Assembly: GCA_025353435.1 (NCBI GenBank)
Contig: JANXQR010000718.1
Location: forward strand, 1 to 6,251
From: Acidobacteriota bacterium
GTDB taxonomy: Bacteria > Acidobacteriota > Terriglobia > Terriglobales > Acidobacteriaceae
DNA: 6,251 bases
Reading direction: 5' to 3'
In this document: piece after piece, positions 6,091 to 6,251 of the stretch
Numbering within the stretch: position 1 is the first letter of the stretch
Layout: every line of letters starts with the position of its first letter
The notes under the pieces: model-generated
Database searches by the model: none
Seen by the model: only the letters and a program-made list of their open reading frames with translations
Told to the model about the DNA's origin: nothing
Translations under genes and position numbers: made by a program

Positions 6091-6251
6091 TCCGCGATCT
6101 CCTCTTGCTGATCTTGACCCAGGTCGGCATCCAGGTCGGCGGGCGAGGTGGCGATGGCTTCCTTGAGGCGGCGAAGTTCTTCCGGAGTGATCTCGTCGTC
6201 GCCGAGCAACGAGAGGAGGAGGCGCTCGCGGGAGTTGCCGAAGAAGCGCTG
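6087..6251 (-). CDS. BlaI/MecI/CopY-family transcriptional repressor, C-terminal fragment
   Basis: The last 54 codons of a gene that enters from the right edge. The visible part reads QRFFGNSRERLLLSLL and then GDDEITPEELRRLKEAI. This matches the dimerisation region of BlaI-type repressors (Penicillinase_R family), where a Phe-x-Gly-Ser-like turn is followed by a short helix and an 'E-x-[IL]-[ST]-x-E-E-[IL]-x-x-L' helix. The DNA-binding winged helix is outside the window. An acidic tail (DLDADLGQDQQEEIAE) ends the protein. Its TGA at 6087-6089 overlaps the ATG of the M56 peptidase. The call rests on this short match plus the neighbour, which is the standard partner. Confidence 0.85.
   Translation of the reverse strand, partial: QRFFGNSRERLLLSLLGDDEITPEELRRLKEAIATSPADLDADLGQDQQEEIAE

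Noticed and set aside
5165..6130. 321-codon open frame on the minus strand overlapping the M56 gene
   Set aside because: It is a shifted frame of the M56 gene, rich in Arg, Pro and Ser, with no domain. The M56 frame has clear family motifs.

Overview
The window looks like ordinary chromosomal DNA of a GC-rich bacterium. I infer an acidobacterium of the Terriglobia (Acidobacteriaceae) type, but this rests only on the overall style of the genes: a Tat-exported GH109 enzyme, a BlaI/M56 pair, a two-PDZ HtrA and small secreted proteins of unknown function. There is no rRNA or other phylogenetic marker to confirm it. Every gene I can support lies on the minus strand, so transcription runs from high to low coordinates. 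I see no CRISPR array, tRNA, insertion sequence, phage gene or attachment site.

In the order of transcription, the right end (6251-4741) holds the C-terminus of a BlaI/MecI-type repressor. Its stop codon overlaps the start of an M56 (BlaR1/MecR1-like) membrane metallopeptidase, which has no penicillin-binding sensor domain. Seventy bases further on is an HtrA/Deg serine protease with one membrane anchor and two PDZ domains (4670-3108). It ends at a convincing intrinsic terminator (3055-3088). The BlaI-M56-HtrA order suggests, but does not prove, a proteolytic envelope-stress or antibiotic-sensing unit.

A 260-base gap (2848-3107) contains that terminator and an AT-rich leader. It is followed by a small zinc-ribbon protein (2847-2518) and a secreted protein of unknown function that starts with GTG (2397-1900). 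A strong hairpin lies just past the second of these (1856-1886). Next comes a complete Tat-exported, NAD-dependent glycoside hydrolase of family GH109 (1789-428), which retains all the active-site residues I can align from memory.

The 285-base gap at 143-427 holds a small repeat-like palindromic element (328-393). It also holds a good sigma70-type promoter whose 17-base spacer contains a 7-bp inverted repeat (165-193), a likely operator. That promoter faces the truncated gene for an exported protein at 142-1.

I found no clearly new biological system. The points most worth a second look are the dyad inside the promoter at 165-193, the repeat-like element at 328-393, the sensor-less M56 next to HtrA, and the zinc-ribbon gene with its AT-rich leader.
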